From the NCBI GenBank assembly GCA_964388275.1, contig CAYLZD010000028.1, positions 1 through 55,011 on the forward strand: a DNA stretch of 55,011 nucleotides, in the 5' to 3' direction. The DNA is from JARYLZ01 sp964388275. Its GTDB lineage: Bacteria; Bacteroidota; Ignavibacteria; SZUA-365. Positions 9,909 to 17,863 of this stretch are shown here, one piece after another. Both the position numbers and the translations under genes were made by a program. The notes below the pieces were generated by a model. That model was not told the origin of the DNA and made no database searches. It saw only the letters and a program-made list of their open reading frames with translations. Within the stretch, counting starts at the first letter, position 1; the number at the start of each line of letters is the position of its first letter.

Positions 9909-12074
9909 CTACTGGGGACGTTTCCCGCTTTCGAGCTCGGCGACTATGCGGGCGGCCTTGTATATGTGCCTCAAGGCCTCGAGTATTCCTCCCGCATGCA
10001 CCGACACGGTGCGATTTCCTGCATCCTCCGCGAAGATGAAATCTCCCGGCAGACTTTCGATATTGCCGTCGAAGATCAGGCCGACGACTTCCTTGCTCGT
10101 ATTGATCATCGGACTTCCAGAGTTTCCACCGATGATATCGTTCGTGGAAGAGAAATTCAGCGGGGTAGCCAGATTCAACTCCTTCGGCGGATTCTTCCAT
10201 TTCGGCGCGAGAGCCCAGCTTTCATCGCCGGTGAATGAGAAATGCCGATCGTACAAGCCGTAGAAGGTCGTATGCGCTGGCGCCCTGGTCCCGTTGTATT
10301 CGAAACCCTTCACAATGCCGTCGGCGATGCGCGGCGTGAAAGTTGCGTCCGGAGGTATCGAGGTGCCGTAGACGTCGTACAGCGCCCTGCCGAGCAAGGT
10401 AGCGTTGACCTGATCCTTCGCCTGTACGCCGCGCAGGGTCGCAGACACCTTTTCCATGCGCGGGTAAGCCATTCTGGCCATGACGACGAAGGGATCCTGC
10501 GAGGTTTCCGCGGCATTTTCCATTTCGAGCAGACCGACGTACGTGGACGAGTCCTTAATCGCCGATTGAGCGAACAACCGCCTCGCGGCCGCCTCCGGGG
10601 CCTGTCCCTGCAGCGCATACTGCACTATCGGGTCCTTCGCGCCGAGATAATCCGACATGACCCTCAGTTGATTTGCGAGCGTCATTGTTTCGAGGTCCTC
10701 GTCCGGCCGCGGAGCGCGTTTCATCGCCGCGAGGGTACGCTGAAGTCTTTGACCCTGAAACTGTTCGAGGCGCTCAGCTTCCGGTTTTTTCATTTCTCGG
10801 CCATGCTGCACAACGGCGATTCCGCGCGTCCAGAGTTCGGCGACGCCCAATCCTCCGGCTCTCAAGCCCAGATTGTCGTTCGCAACCGAGCGCAGGAGCC
10901 GTCGCGACTCGGCGATTTCGTTCCAGATATGTCCGTATTTGGCTTTCAGTTCCGGGCGTTTCAATATCTCGGCCTGGAAGTCGCGGTCGAAAGCGCGGCG
11001 GCGCTGTACGAGCACATCGTCGCGCAATCCGGAAAGACGGCCTTTGTATGACTTCCAGCCGTTGCTGATTCCGAGAATCTGTGTAATGTATTCATCCTTC
11101 TTTTCCGGATGCTTCACGACATACTCGCGCAGGAGTTTCAGGCGCTCGTCCAAAATTCGGAAAGTGAAGGGATAGGTCACATCCCTGTTGTATTCCAGTT
11201 GTTCCGCCGTGCTCAGCCGGCTCGTGCGTCCCGGATTGCCGATCACGAACACGAGTTCGCCCTCGGCGGCGCCTTGGGCGTTCCACTTGTAGTAATGCTC
11301 GGTCTGGAGCGGCTTGTCGTTCTCATATATGCGAAGGAAAGAGCAATCGAGCGCGTATCTCGGGTATGTAAAGTTGTCGTCCTCGCCGCCGAAATGCGCC
11401 GCCTGGAGTTCAGGCGCAAAAACCAGACGTATGTCAGTATATCGCTTGTAAAGATAGAGCGAGTATTTGCCCCCGTTATACAGCGTCACCACCTGTGTGT
11501 GCAACTTGGTTTCATCGCCCGCGCGTTTTTCGATCTCGGCGATGATCCTGCGGCGGGCTTCGACCTTATCGTCGTCGGTTTTCGCGGCATCCATCGCTCC
11601 GAGCACTTCCTTGGTGACATCGCGGATTTCTGTCAGCTGGTCGAGCGTGGCGCCGGGAATTTTGCGTTCATCCTCGAGTCGGGCCGCGAAGAAACCGCTC
11701 TCGAGCAGCTTCTCCCCCTCCTTCTGAACGGCGACCAGGTTGTTGCGGACGCAGTGATGGTTCGTCATCACGAGTCCGTCGGCGCTCACGAAGGAGGCCG
11801 AACATCCTGAATAGCGCAGGGCGGCCAATCTGACATCGTCCATCCACTTCCGATCCGGTTTGAAGTTGTATTCTTCAGCGAAATAGGCCATCGGAGGATC
11901 TTCGAAGGTCCACATTCTGCCGCCGTCAAAACGGCCGGCTCTGATGGTATCCAGCGCCGCCTTCCTGGCGGCGTCATGTGTGGAGAGAGATGAGGAGGAT
12001 CCGCAGCCGATCACGAAAACGGACAACAGCAGAGCAGCGGAAACAATTGAAATTGTGTGCCGGGGTTGTTTCAT
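9909..12074 (-). CDS. S46 dipeptidyl peptidase, DPP7-type, lipoprotein
   Basis: This 721-residue exported serine peptidase removes dipeptides from peptide N-termini. A lipobox (VIGC, Cys24) predicts a lipoprotein. The catalytic His is in TNHHC (His107) and the catalytic Ser in GNSGSP (Ser652). The residue 18 places after that Ser is Gly670. In Porphyromonas gingivalis the matching position is Gly in DPP7 (hydrophobic P1) and Arg in DPP11 (acidic P1), so I predict DPP7-like specificity. The frame is open 23 codons upstream, but the ATG at 12074 gives the proper signal sequence. It is first in the operon that continues with the phosphoglucosamine mutase-like gene and enolase. A 104-base divergent spacer, holding a 6-bp hairpin at 12107-12122, separates it from the next gene. 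Confidence 0.9.
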   Translation of the reverse strand: MKQPRHTISIVSAALLLSVFVIGCGSSSSLSTHDAARKAALDTIRAGRFDGGRMWTFEDPPMAYFAEEYNFKPDRKWMDDVRLAALRYSGCSASFVSADGLVMTNHHCVRNNLVAVQKEGEKLLESGFFAARLEDERKIPGATLDQLTEIRDVTKEVLGAMDAAKTDDDKVEARRRIIAEIEKRAGDETKLHTQVVTLYNGGKYSLYLYKRYTDIRLVFAPELQAAHFGGEDDNFTYPRYALDCSFLRIYENDKPLQTEHYYKWNAQGAAEGELVFVIGNPGRTSRLSTAEQLEYNRDVTYPFTFRILDERLKLLREYVVKHPEKKDEYITQILGISNGWKSYKGRLSGLRDDVLVQRRRAFDRDFQAEILKRPELKAKYGHIWNEIAESRRLLRSVANDNLGLRAGGLGVAELWTRGIAVVQHGREMKKPEAERLEQFQGQRLQRTLAAMKRAPRPDEDLETMTLANQLRVMSDYLGAKDPIVQYALQGQAPEAAARRLFAQSAIKDSSTYVGLLEMENAAETSQDPFVVMARMAYPRMEKVSATLRGVQAKDQVNATLLGRALYDVYGTSIPPDATFTPRIADGIVKGFEYNGTRAPAHTTFYGLYDRHFSFTGDESWALAPKWKNPPKELNLATPLNFSSTNDIIGGNSGSPMINTSKEVVGLIFDGNIESLPGDFIFAEDAGNRTVSVHAGGILEALRHIYKAARIVAELESGKRPQ

Positions 12075-12178
12075 ATAGATTCTCCGGTAGTTGGATTTGC
12101 GGCGACCGTCTTTGTGAAGACGATCATCCGTTAAATTTACCAAATTTTCTGCTTAACGTGAAGTGCTTATATTTAGCG

Positions 12179-12751
12179 ATGTTTCACCGGGATTTCCATC
12201 CTGCATTACGCGCTCTGACGGCGTTCTTTCTGTTACAGACCGTATTGAATCGAGCCGAAGCGTACTCCCAATCGGCCGGAGAGCCGAAGCAGGCCAGGGC
12301 GCCCGGCATGGTTCAGGCGCAACTTGCCGCCGGCACGACCAACGGCGCCCGTTTCGCGATCCGGCTGTCACTGCCGGGCGGTTTCGCGCCGGAAGTCTCG
12401 GCGGGCTACTTGCGGCTCTCCGCCGAAAGCGTCTCAGGAAATCTCTCTTCGCTCAAAGTTTCGGCCTTCGCCGCCGGCGCAGGGGTCAACTGGTTTTCTC
12501 ATCCCGACAACAGCGTTGCGCCGATGTTTTCGCTGCTGTTCACATATACGCAGGCCCTGGAGCGAATCAGCAGCTACGTTCATCAGAAACGCTTTTCCAT
12601 CACCTGCACCGGAGGATCGGAATTCGATGTGCTTCCCTGTCTGGCCCTGCATTTCCGGCTGGGTCCCTCGGTGACCTTCCTGTCGAAAGACGAGCGCGGC
12701 GCAACCCAGCTCTACATGCATTTCGACGCAGGCGTCGGTTGGACGTTCTGA
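12179..12751 (+). CDS. Hypothetical exported protein, possible small outer-membrane barrel
   Basis: I do not recognise this 190-residue protein. It begins with a hydrophobic stretch (ALTAFFLLQTVLNRAEA) that may be a signal sequence. The rest alternates polar and hydrophobic residues in short strands (for example SAGYLRLSAESVSG, LHFRLGPSVTF) and ends DAGVGWTF with a terminal aromatic residue, as outer-membrane beta-barrels often do. The ATG at 12179 is chosen because it puts the hydrophobic segment at the N-terminus; there is no visible ribosome site, and the frame is open further upstream. The next gene starts 19 bases downstream. Confidence 0.5.
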   Translation: MFHRDFHPALRALTAFFLLQTVLNRAEAYSQSAGEPKQARAPGMVQAQLAAGTTNGARFAIRLSLPGGFAPEVSAGYLRLSAESVSGNLSSLKVSAFAAGAGVNWFSHPDNSVAPMFSLLFTYTQALERISSYVHQKRFSITCTGGSEFDVLPCLALHFRLGPSVTFLSKDERGATQLYMHFDAGVGWTF

Positions 12752-12770
12752 TGAGGGACGGAGCCGGAGC

Positions 12771-13292
12771 ATGAAATCACGACGCGACGCCGGAAACGCT
12801 ACGGCAAAACCGAGGATCCGCAAAGCCGGACACGATGACGCCGCATGTTTCGTGGAACTTGTCGAAGCCCTCGCGGAGTACGAGAAATTAGAGCCGCCCG
12901 ACGCCGCTTCGAAGCTGCGTCTCATAGAAGACACATTCGGACCGAGTCCGCGCATCGAGGTCTTCCTGGCCGAATGCGAAGGCGTGACGGCTGGATATGC
13001 AATTGTATTCGAGACGTATTCGAGTTTCCTCGCCCTTCCAACCCTGTACCTGGAAGACATCTTCGTGCTTCCGGCGTTCAGGCGCAGGCGCATCGGCAAC
13101 GCTCTCATGGCCGCGATGGCCGAACTGGCCGTCACGCGCGGGTGCGGGCGTATGGAATGGACGGTCCTGAACTGGAACCAGCCGGCTCTCGATTTCTATG
13201 AGAAACTCGGCGCGCGGAGTATGGACGAATGGCGCCAGTACCGTCTGACACGCGATCAGCTGGCGGACATCACAACCCGCGGCAGGGAATAG
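12771..13292 (+). CDS. GNAT acetyltransferase, spermidine/thialysine N-acetyltransferase-like
   Basis: This 173-residue GNAT protein transfers acetyl from acetyl-CoA to an amine. The segment YLEDIFVLPAFRRRRIGNALM holds the acetyl-CoA-binding R-R-x-x-I-G loop. Together with the later LNWNQPALDFYEKLGA it closely resembles the SSAT/thialysine acetyltransferase branch (YLEDIYVxPxYRGxGIG, xDWNxxAxDxYxxLGA). The substrate could be a polyamine or a lysine analogue; this is inference from branch similarity. A GGAG ribosome site precedes the ATG. It is 19 bases after the small membrane protein gene and 74 bases before the S9 peptidase gene. Confidence 0.8.
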   Translation: MKSRRDAGNATAKPRIRKAGHDDAACFVELVEALAEYEKLEPPDAASKLRLIEDTFGPSPRIEVFLAECEGVTAGYAIVFETYSSFLALPTLYLEDIFVLPAFRRRRIGNALMAAMAELAVTRGCGRMEWTVLNWNQPALDFYEKLGARSMDEWRQYRLTRDQLADITTRGRE

Positions 13293-13366
13293 CATCCGAC
13301 GGTCGTAATTCAGGCGACAACACAATCTTGCACACAAGCATTCAAGGATATCAAATCGAGCGACCC

Positions 13367-15568
13367 ATGAGACGCACTCTCCGCATTTCAGGCTTCAGCA
13401 TCCTTCTATTAACCTCGTGCCTCGCATCCCTGCAGGCGCAGAAAAAGCCAGTCACACTGCCGGACGTATTCATGAACCGGGATCTCGCCTCATCTCGCGG
13501 CGGCGGTTCGTACAACTGGATGAAAGACGGGATGCACTATTCCGTCGCCAAACGGGATTCCGGCTCGGTGACACAGAGCATTTGGAAAGTGAACGCGCGC
13601 GACGGGAAAGAGGAACTTTTCGTGGACCTTTCCGCCCTCAAGAAGCCGGGCAAGGACTCGCCTTTCGTTTTCCGAGGATATTCTTTCAGTGAAGACGAAT
13701 CGGTTATCGTCTTCACACTCTCAATCAAAAGAATCTGGAGGCGGTCGTCGGTCGGCGAGTACGCGGTCTACAATACGCGCACAAGACAGCTGCTCGCGCT
13801 CCCGAAACACGGAGAGGGTTTGCGGAACGTAAAGATCTCGCCCGATTCGAAATGGGTCGGATACGTCGGCGGCGATGATCTGTACGTAATGAACCTCGCC
13901 GACGGAAAGGAAACACGCCTGACGGACGACGCATCGGAAGCCATCTACAACGGGCGCTTCGGCTGGGTGTACGAGGAAGAGTTCAGCATGACCGATGGCT
14001 GGCAGTGGTCTCCGGACTCCAAGCGCATCGCTTTTTGGCAGGAAGACGAGCGCAATGTGCCCGAGTACACCATGACGGACTGGACCCCGCTGCATCTCGA
14101 CCTGATCAAACTGCGCTATCCGAAACCCGGCGATCCGAATCCCATCGAGAAAATCGGAGTCATAGATATTGAATCGAAAAGCAGGATCTGGATGGACATC
14201 GGATCGGACACGGACGTGTACATTCCCCGCATTCAGTGGACCCGCGATCCGAATCTTCTCTGCATATACCGGCTCAACAGGTTGCAGAATCAGCTAGAAC
14301 TCCTGCTGGCCGACGCTCGCAACGGCGGGACGCGTGTGCTGCTCGAGGAGAAATCAGCGACGGGCTGGATAGAAATCGAGAACGGAGCTTACCTGCGTTT
14401 CCTGAAAAACGGCAGGCAGCTCGTCTGGGCCTCGGAGCGCGACGGCTGGAACCACCTTTATCTTTACGACCTGAACGGAAAGCTGATCAACCGCATCACA
14501 GGCGGCGCCTGGGAGGTGACGGAGGTCAAGGGCATCACGCCGGACGAAAAGACGATCTACTATGTGTCGACCGAGGATTCGCCGCTCGAACGCCACCTTT
14601 TCTCGGTGCGCCTGGACGGAGGGAAGAAGAAGAAGCTTTCCGGCGAGGCGGGTTATCACAGTTTCAACATGAGCCCGACATGCACGATTTACAGCGATTC
14701 CTGGTCCAGCTCGGATACCCCGTCGCGTTCGGTACTGCGCGACGGCAACGGCGCGGCATTGAGGCAGACCGGAGAAACGAAGCGGGAGATTTTTGACGAG
14801 TACGCCTGGTCTCAGCTGGAAATGTTTTCGTTCAAGACGTCCGACGGTTTGGAACTCTTCGGCAGTATCATCAAGCCTCCGGACTTCGACCCTGCCAAAA
14901 AGTACCCGTTGTATTTCGACGTATACGGTGGTCCTGGAACACAGGCGGTGCGCAACGCCTGGCCGGGCGCGATGGAGCAATACATCGCCAATCAGGGCTT
15001 CATCGTGGTCAAGGTCGACAACCGCGGCGGCACGGCGCGCGGCACGGACTTCAAGCACCGGGTTTACAAGCAGCTCGGGAAATGGGAAGCGAATGACTAC
15101 GTGGAATGCGCCAAATTCCTTTCCGAACGGCCGTACGTCGACAGGAACAACATAATGATCTGGGGCTGGAGCTACGGCGGTTACATGGCCGCACTGACGC
15201 TTCTGCTCGGCGCCGACACTTTCACGGCCGGCGTGGCGGTTGCGCCGGGCACAGACTGGAAGCTGTACGACACGATATACGCGGAGCGGTACATGCAGCG
15301 TCCGAAGGACAATTGCGAAGGATATAAAGTCGGATCCTGTATCGAGAATGCCTCCAAATTGAAAGGCAAGCTTCTGATAATACACGGAGGGTTGGACGAC
15401 AACGTGCATTTGCAAAACGCAATGCAGTTCGTCGACAAGCTGAATCAGGCCGGAAAGGACTACGAGCTCCGGATATATCCCCGCGGCAACCACGGCGTGG
15501 CGGACGGCGGCACTATGCTCGGACTGTACGAGCTGTTCATGAAGTTCTTCAAGAAGAATCTGAACTGA
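13367..15568 (+). CDS. Dipeptidyl peptidase IV-type S9B prolyl peptidase
   Basis: This 733-residue exported peptidase releases X-Pro dipeptides. After a signal sequence (ISGFSILLLTSCLASLQAQ) comes an eight-bladed-propeller-type region (about 40-490) with the double-Glu motif VYEEEF (Glu203-Glu205), which anchors the substrate amino group in DPP-IV. The alpha/beta-hydrolase domain carries the triad: Ser602 in GWSYGG, Asp677 in GGLDDN, His709 in GNHG. The frame is open upstream into the preceding gene, but the ATG at 13367 gives the signal peptide. Together with the S46 enzyme it would free dipeptides for uptake, as in peptide-fermenting or proteolytic Bacteroidota. Confidence 0.93.
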   Translation: MRRTLRISGFSILLLTSCLASLQAQKKPVTLPDVFMNRDLASSRGGGSYNWMKDGMHYSVAKRDSGSVTQSIWKVNARDGKEELFVDLSALKKPGKDSPFVFRGYSFSEDESVIVFTLSIKRIWRRSSVGEYAVYNTRTRQLLALPKHGEGLRNVKISPDSKWVGYVGGDDLYVMNLADGKETRLTDDASEAIYNGRFGWVYEEEFSMTDGWQWSPDSKRIAFWQEDERNVPEYTMTDWTPLHLDLIKLRYPKPGDPNPIEKIGVIDIESKSRIWMDIGSDTDVYIPRIQWTRDPNLLCIYRLNRLQNQLELLLADARNGGTRVLLEEKSATGWIEIENGAYLRFLKNGRQLVWASERDGWNHLYLYDLNGKLINRITGGAWEVTEVKGITPDEKTIYYVSTEDSPLERHLFSVRLDGGKKKKLSGEAGYHSFNMSPTCTIYSDSWSSSDTPSRSVLRDGNGAALRQTGETKREIFDEYAWSQLEMFSFKTSDGLELFGSIIKPPDFDPAKKYPLYFDVYGGPGTQAVRNAWPGAMEQYIANQGFIVVKVDNRGGTARGTDFKHRVYKQLGKWEANDYVECAKFLSERPYVDRNNIMIWGWSYGGYMAALTLLLGADTFTAGVAVAPGTDWKLYDTIYAERYMQRPKDNCEGYKVGSCIENASKLKGKLLIIHGGLDDNVHLQNAMQFVDKLNQAGKDYELRIYPRGNHGVADGGTMLGLYELFMKFFKKNLN

Positions 15569-15569
15569 T

Positions 15570-15593
15570 ATACCGGTCGGACGCGCCCGGTAT
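15570..15593. terminator. Intergenic hairpin between convergent genes
   Basis: The repeat ATACCGG (15570-15576) pairs perfectly with CCGGTAT (15587-15593) across a 10-base loop. It sits two bases after the stop of the S9 peptidase gene and 35 bases from the stop of the convergent deaminase gene. There is no T-run on either side, so it may terminate in a factor-assisted way, or only protect 3' ends. Confidence 0.4.
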
Positions 15594-15628
15594 CCGAAGG
15601 CCGTCCCCAGCCCGGCGGCGATCTGGCG

Positions 15629-16081
15629 TCAGCCGGGGATTTGGATCAATTCGACACTCGAATGCTCGATCAACCCGGCGATGCGATGGATCTTGTAAGG
15701 TTGATGATAGAGAACCCGCTTGATGCCGGTGTTGATGATGGTTTTAAGACAATGGTAGCAGGGGCTGGCTGAGACGTAGATGTCGGCGCCGTCGATCACC
15801 ACGCCGTGTTTGGCGGCCTGGGCGATGGCATTGATCTCCGCGTGAATGGTCCGGAAGCAGTTCTCCTCCTCTTCCCCGTCGGGATTCCGCGAGACGTAGA
15901 TCAGGCAGCCGACCTCGGTGCAATGCGGGTGGCCGGCGGGCGAGCCGTTATAACCGGTCGCCACAATGCTGCGATCCTTCACTATCACGGCGCCGATTTT
16001 CGCCCTCAGGCAGGTCGCCCTTTCGGCCACTATCAATGCTATGCTCATGAAATACTCATCCCAGGATTTGCGGTTCGTCAT
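15629..16081 (-). CDS. dCMP deaminase family protein
   Basis: This 150-residue zinc-dependent deaminase converts dCMP to dUMP, feeding dTMP synthesis. The zinc ligands and proton shuttle are visible as HAE (in TIHAEINAIAQAA) and PCYHC (in SASPCYHCLKTI). The substrate-site segment GYNGSPAGHPHC is typical of dCMP deaminases, including the ComEB type. The ATG at 16081 is chosen over one 13 codons upstream because it has AAAGGAG at good spacing and matches the family N-terminus (WDEYFMSIA). It is divergent from the PhoH gene; the 122 bases between them must hold both promoters. Confidence 0.92.
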   Translation of the reverse strand: MTNRKSWDEYFMSIALIVAERATCLRAKIGAVIVKDRSIVATGYNGSPAGHPHCTEVGCLIYVSRNPDGEEEENCFRTIHAEINAIAQAAKHGVVIDGADIYVSASPCYHCLKTIINTGIKRVLYHQPYKIHRIAGLIEHSSVELIQIPG

Positions 16082-16203
16082 TTTCGGCTCCTTTTCGGAT
16101 AAAGCATGAAAATAGATCACTCCGGCGAATAATCAGAGCGCCGTCTTCTCAATAACGGTAAAATCTCATACCTTATTCGAAAACAAGGAGACACAGACAA
16201 GCA

Positions 16204-17541
16204 ATGCCGGCGCCCCGCACACCATCCCGTCTTTTCATTCTCGACACCAACGTCATTCTTCACGACAGCAGATGCATTCACAGCTTCGATGAACACGATA
16301 TAGTCGTCCCGATCGCGGTACTCGAGGAACTCGATCAGTTCAAGAAAGGCAACCAGATCCTCAATTTCCACGCCCGCGAGTTCGCCAGATCGCTCGACGC
16401 TCTCAGCGGGGACAAGCTGTTCGGTGGCGGCGTCCGCGTCGGACCTAAGAAAGGAAAGATAACGCTCCGCCTGGACGAAGAATTTCACCAAGATCTGCGA
16501 CTGAGTTTCCGCGCCGACGCGCCAGACCATCGAATACTCAACACGGCTTACAGATTGGCCCTTGCGCACCCTAGGCGGGAAGTGATTCTGGTGTCGAAGG
16601 ACGTAAATCTCCGCATGAAGGCCAAGGCGGTGGGGCTGAGGGCTCAGGACTACAAAACGGACCACATAAAGGACATCGACTCACTGTATACCGGCAGGCG
16701 CGTTCTGGAGAACGAGAGCGAGGAGATGATAGACCTGATGTACAAACCGCCTTTCGAAGTGGAGGCCGCGGCGCACAAGCACCGGCGGGAATTCCGCGCC
16801 AACGAATACTTCATACTCCGCAACGGACGCAAATCGGCGCTGGCCACGATGGATCCCGCAAGCGGAATGCTGAAGAGAGTGGACAAGGCAAGCGCATACG
16901 GCATATCGCCGCGAAATTCCGAGCAGACTTTCGCTCTTCATGCTCTCATGAATCCGGATGTTCGCCTCGTGACTCTGACTGGGAAGGCGGGCACGGGAAA
17001 GACTTTGCTGGCCCTGGCGGCCGCGCTTGAAAAAAAGAAACTCTACCGTCAGATCTACCTAGCGCGTCCGATAGTGCCGTTGAGCAACAAGGATTTGGGT
17101 TACCTGCCGGGCGACATACAGTCGAAGCTCGACCCCTACATGCAGCCGCTTTTCGACAACCTGGGCGTGATCCAGAACCAGTTTCCGGAAACGGATCCGA
17201 AACACAGACGAATAAAGGAACTGCTCCAGGAAGAAAAACTAGTCATCTCTCCGTTAGCTTACATCCGCGGACGCAGCCTGGTCAACATCTACTTCATTGT
17301 GGACGAAGCTCAAAATCTGACGCCCCACGAGGTGAAAACCATCATCACGAGGGCCGGCGAGGGCACGAAATTCGTATTCACCGGCGATATTTTCCAGATC
17401 GATCATCCTTACCTCGACAGCCTATCCAGCGGATTGAGTTATTTGATCGACAAGATGCAGGGCCAGAAACTCTACGCTCACGTCACGCTGGAAAAAGGCG
17501 AACGGTCCGAACTCGCCGAACTGGCGAGCGACCTCCTGTGA
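16204..17541 (+). CDS. PIN-PhoH ATPase (PhoH2/YlaK type)
   Basis: This 445-residue fusion joins an N-terminal PIN ribonuclease domain (about 8-150; FILDTNVILHD holds the first acidic residue) to a C-terminal PhoH ATPase domain (about 235-440). The ATPase has Walker A GKAGTGKT near 261, Walker B FIVDEAQN near 368, and a FTGD segment. PhoH2-type proteins unwind and cleave RNA in vitro and are linked to toxin-antitoxin systems in mycobacteria; no antitoxin-like small gene is visible here. A 322-base gap separates it from the RNA helicase gene, which has its own promoter. Confidence 0.92.
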   Translation: MPAPRTPSRLFILDTNVILHDSRCIHSFDEHDIVVPIAVLEELDQFKKGNQILNFHAREFARSLDALSGDKLFGGGVRVGPKKGKITLRLDEEFHQDLRLSFRADAPDHRILNTAYRLALAHPRREVILVSKDVNLRMKAKAVGLRAQDYKTDHIKDIDSLYTGRRVLENESEEMIDLMYKPPFEVEAAAHKHRREFRANEYFILRNGRKSALATMDPASGMLKRVDKASAYGISPRNSEQTFALHALMNPDVRLVTLTGKAGTGKTLLALAAALEKKKLYRQIYLARPIVPLSNKDLGYLPGDIQSKLDPYMQPLFDNLGVIQNQFPETDPKHRRIKELLQEEKLVISPLAYIRGRSLVNIYFIVDEAQNLTPHEVKTIITRAGEGTKFVFTGDIFQIDHPYLDSLSSGLSYLIDKMQGQKLYAHVTLEKGERSELAELASDLL

Positions 17542-17595
17542 CCGATCGCGCCGCGACGGCGGCCTTTCGCTCACCAGGCACGCAATTTTCCTGAT
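17542..17595. other. Spacer between PIN-PhoH stop and helicase promoter
   Basis: These bases open a 322-base gene-free stretch (17542-17863). I see nothing coding and no T-rich terminator here. The remainder of the gap is the promoter and leader listed next. Confidence 0.5.
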
Positions 17596-17624
17596 TTGCA
17601 TTCAAGCCGAAATAGTGGTATAAT
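17596..17624 (+). promoter_or_regulatory. Sigma-70-type promoter of the RNA helicase gene
   Basis: TTGCAT (17596-17601) and a perfect TATAAT (17619-17624) are separated by exactly 17 bases. This is the best match to the consensus that I can see in the window. Transcription would start near 17631, about 230 bases before the helicase start codon and just before a perfect hairpin. Confidence 0.75.
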
Positions 17625-17630
17625 AGTTGA

Positions 17631-17863
17631 TTTGTCGTGATCATCACGACACCCGCTGACGATACTTGAATCCTTCGGAAGCGGATCTTTCCGAGAATCG
17701 CTTTCCGATTCCGCGTCATCCTCCCCCTGAGATACACGCCTCATGGAGAAAGGAGATGGAACGAAGGCCGGCAACCCCGACTGCATAAGCAAGGGGACCG
17801 GAAAAAGCGCCGGTTGTTCGAATCGTTCGGTTAGTGCGTCTCCAATTTTAGACAAGGACAACA
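17631..17863 (+). promoter_or_regulatory. Long structured 5' leader of the RNA helicase gene
   Basis: About 230 bases of untranslated leader contain several stems that can be read by eye. They are 17634-17640 with 17644-17650 (7 bp, perfect, at the predicted RNA 5' end) and 17695-17700 with 17706-17711 (6 bp, perfect). A nested hairpin pairs 17768-17771/17798-17801, 17775-17778/17793-17796 and 17782-17784/17789-17791. A 4-bp stem, 17838-17841/17850-17853, abuts the ribosome site AAGGA (17854-17858). The segment CCGGC (17768-17772) could also pair with GCCGG (17809-17813), so two mutually exclusive folds are possible. It does not match a riboswitch class I know. Confidence 0.5.

Noticed and set aside
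14354..15493. A long minus-strand open frame opposite the DPP-IV-type gene.
   Set aside because: It mirrors the codon pattern of the real gene and has no domain or export signal.
16204..17541. A toxin-antitoxin pair around the PIN-PhoH gene.
   Set aside because: No small antitoxin-like frame with a ribosome site lies directly upstream; the neighbour is a divergent dCMP deaminase gene.
17728..17740. CTGAGATACACGCC resembles the first conserved box of a TPP riboswitch.
   Set aside because: The second TPP box (ACCTGA...GCGTAGGGA type) is absent, and an RNA helicase gene is not a thiamine gene.
17767..17778. GCCGGCAACCCC resembles part of a SAM-I riboswitch core.
   Set aside because: The flanking SAM-I segments (GAGGGA, GGCCC-UGAA) are missing and the downstream gene does not fit.
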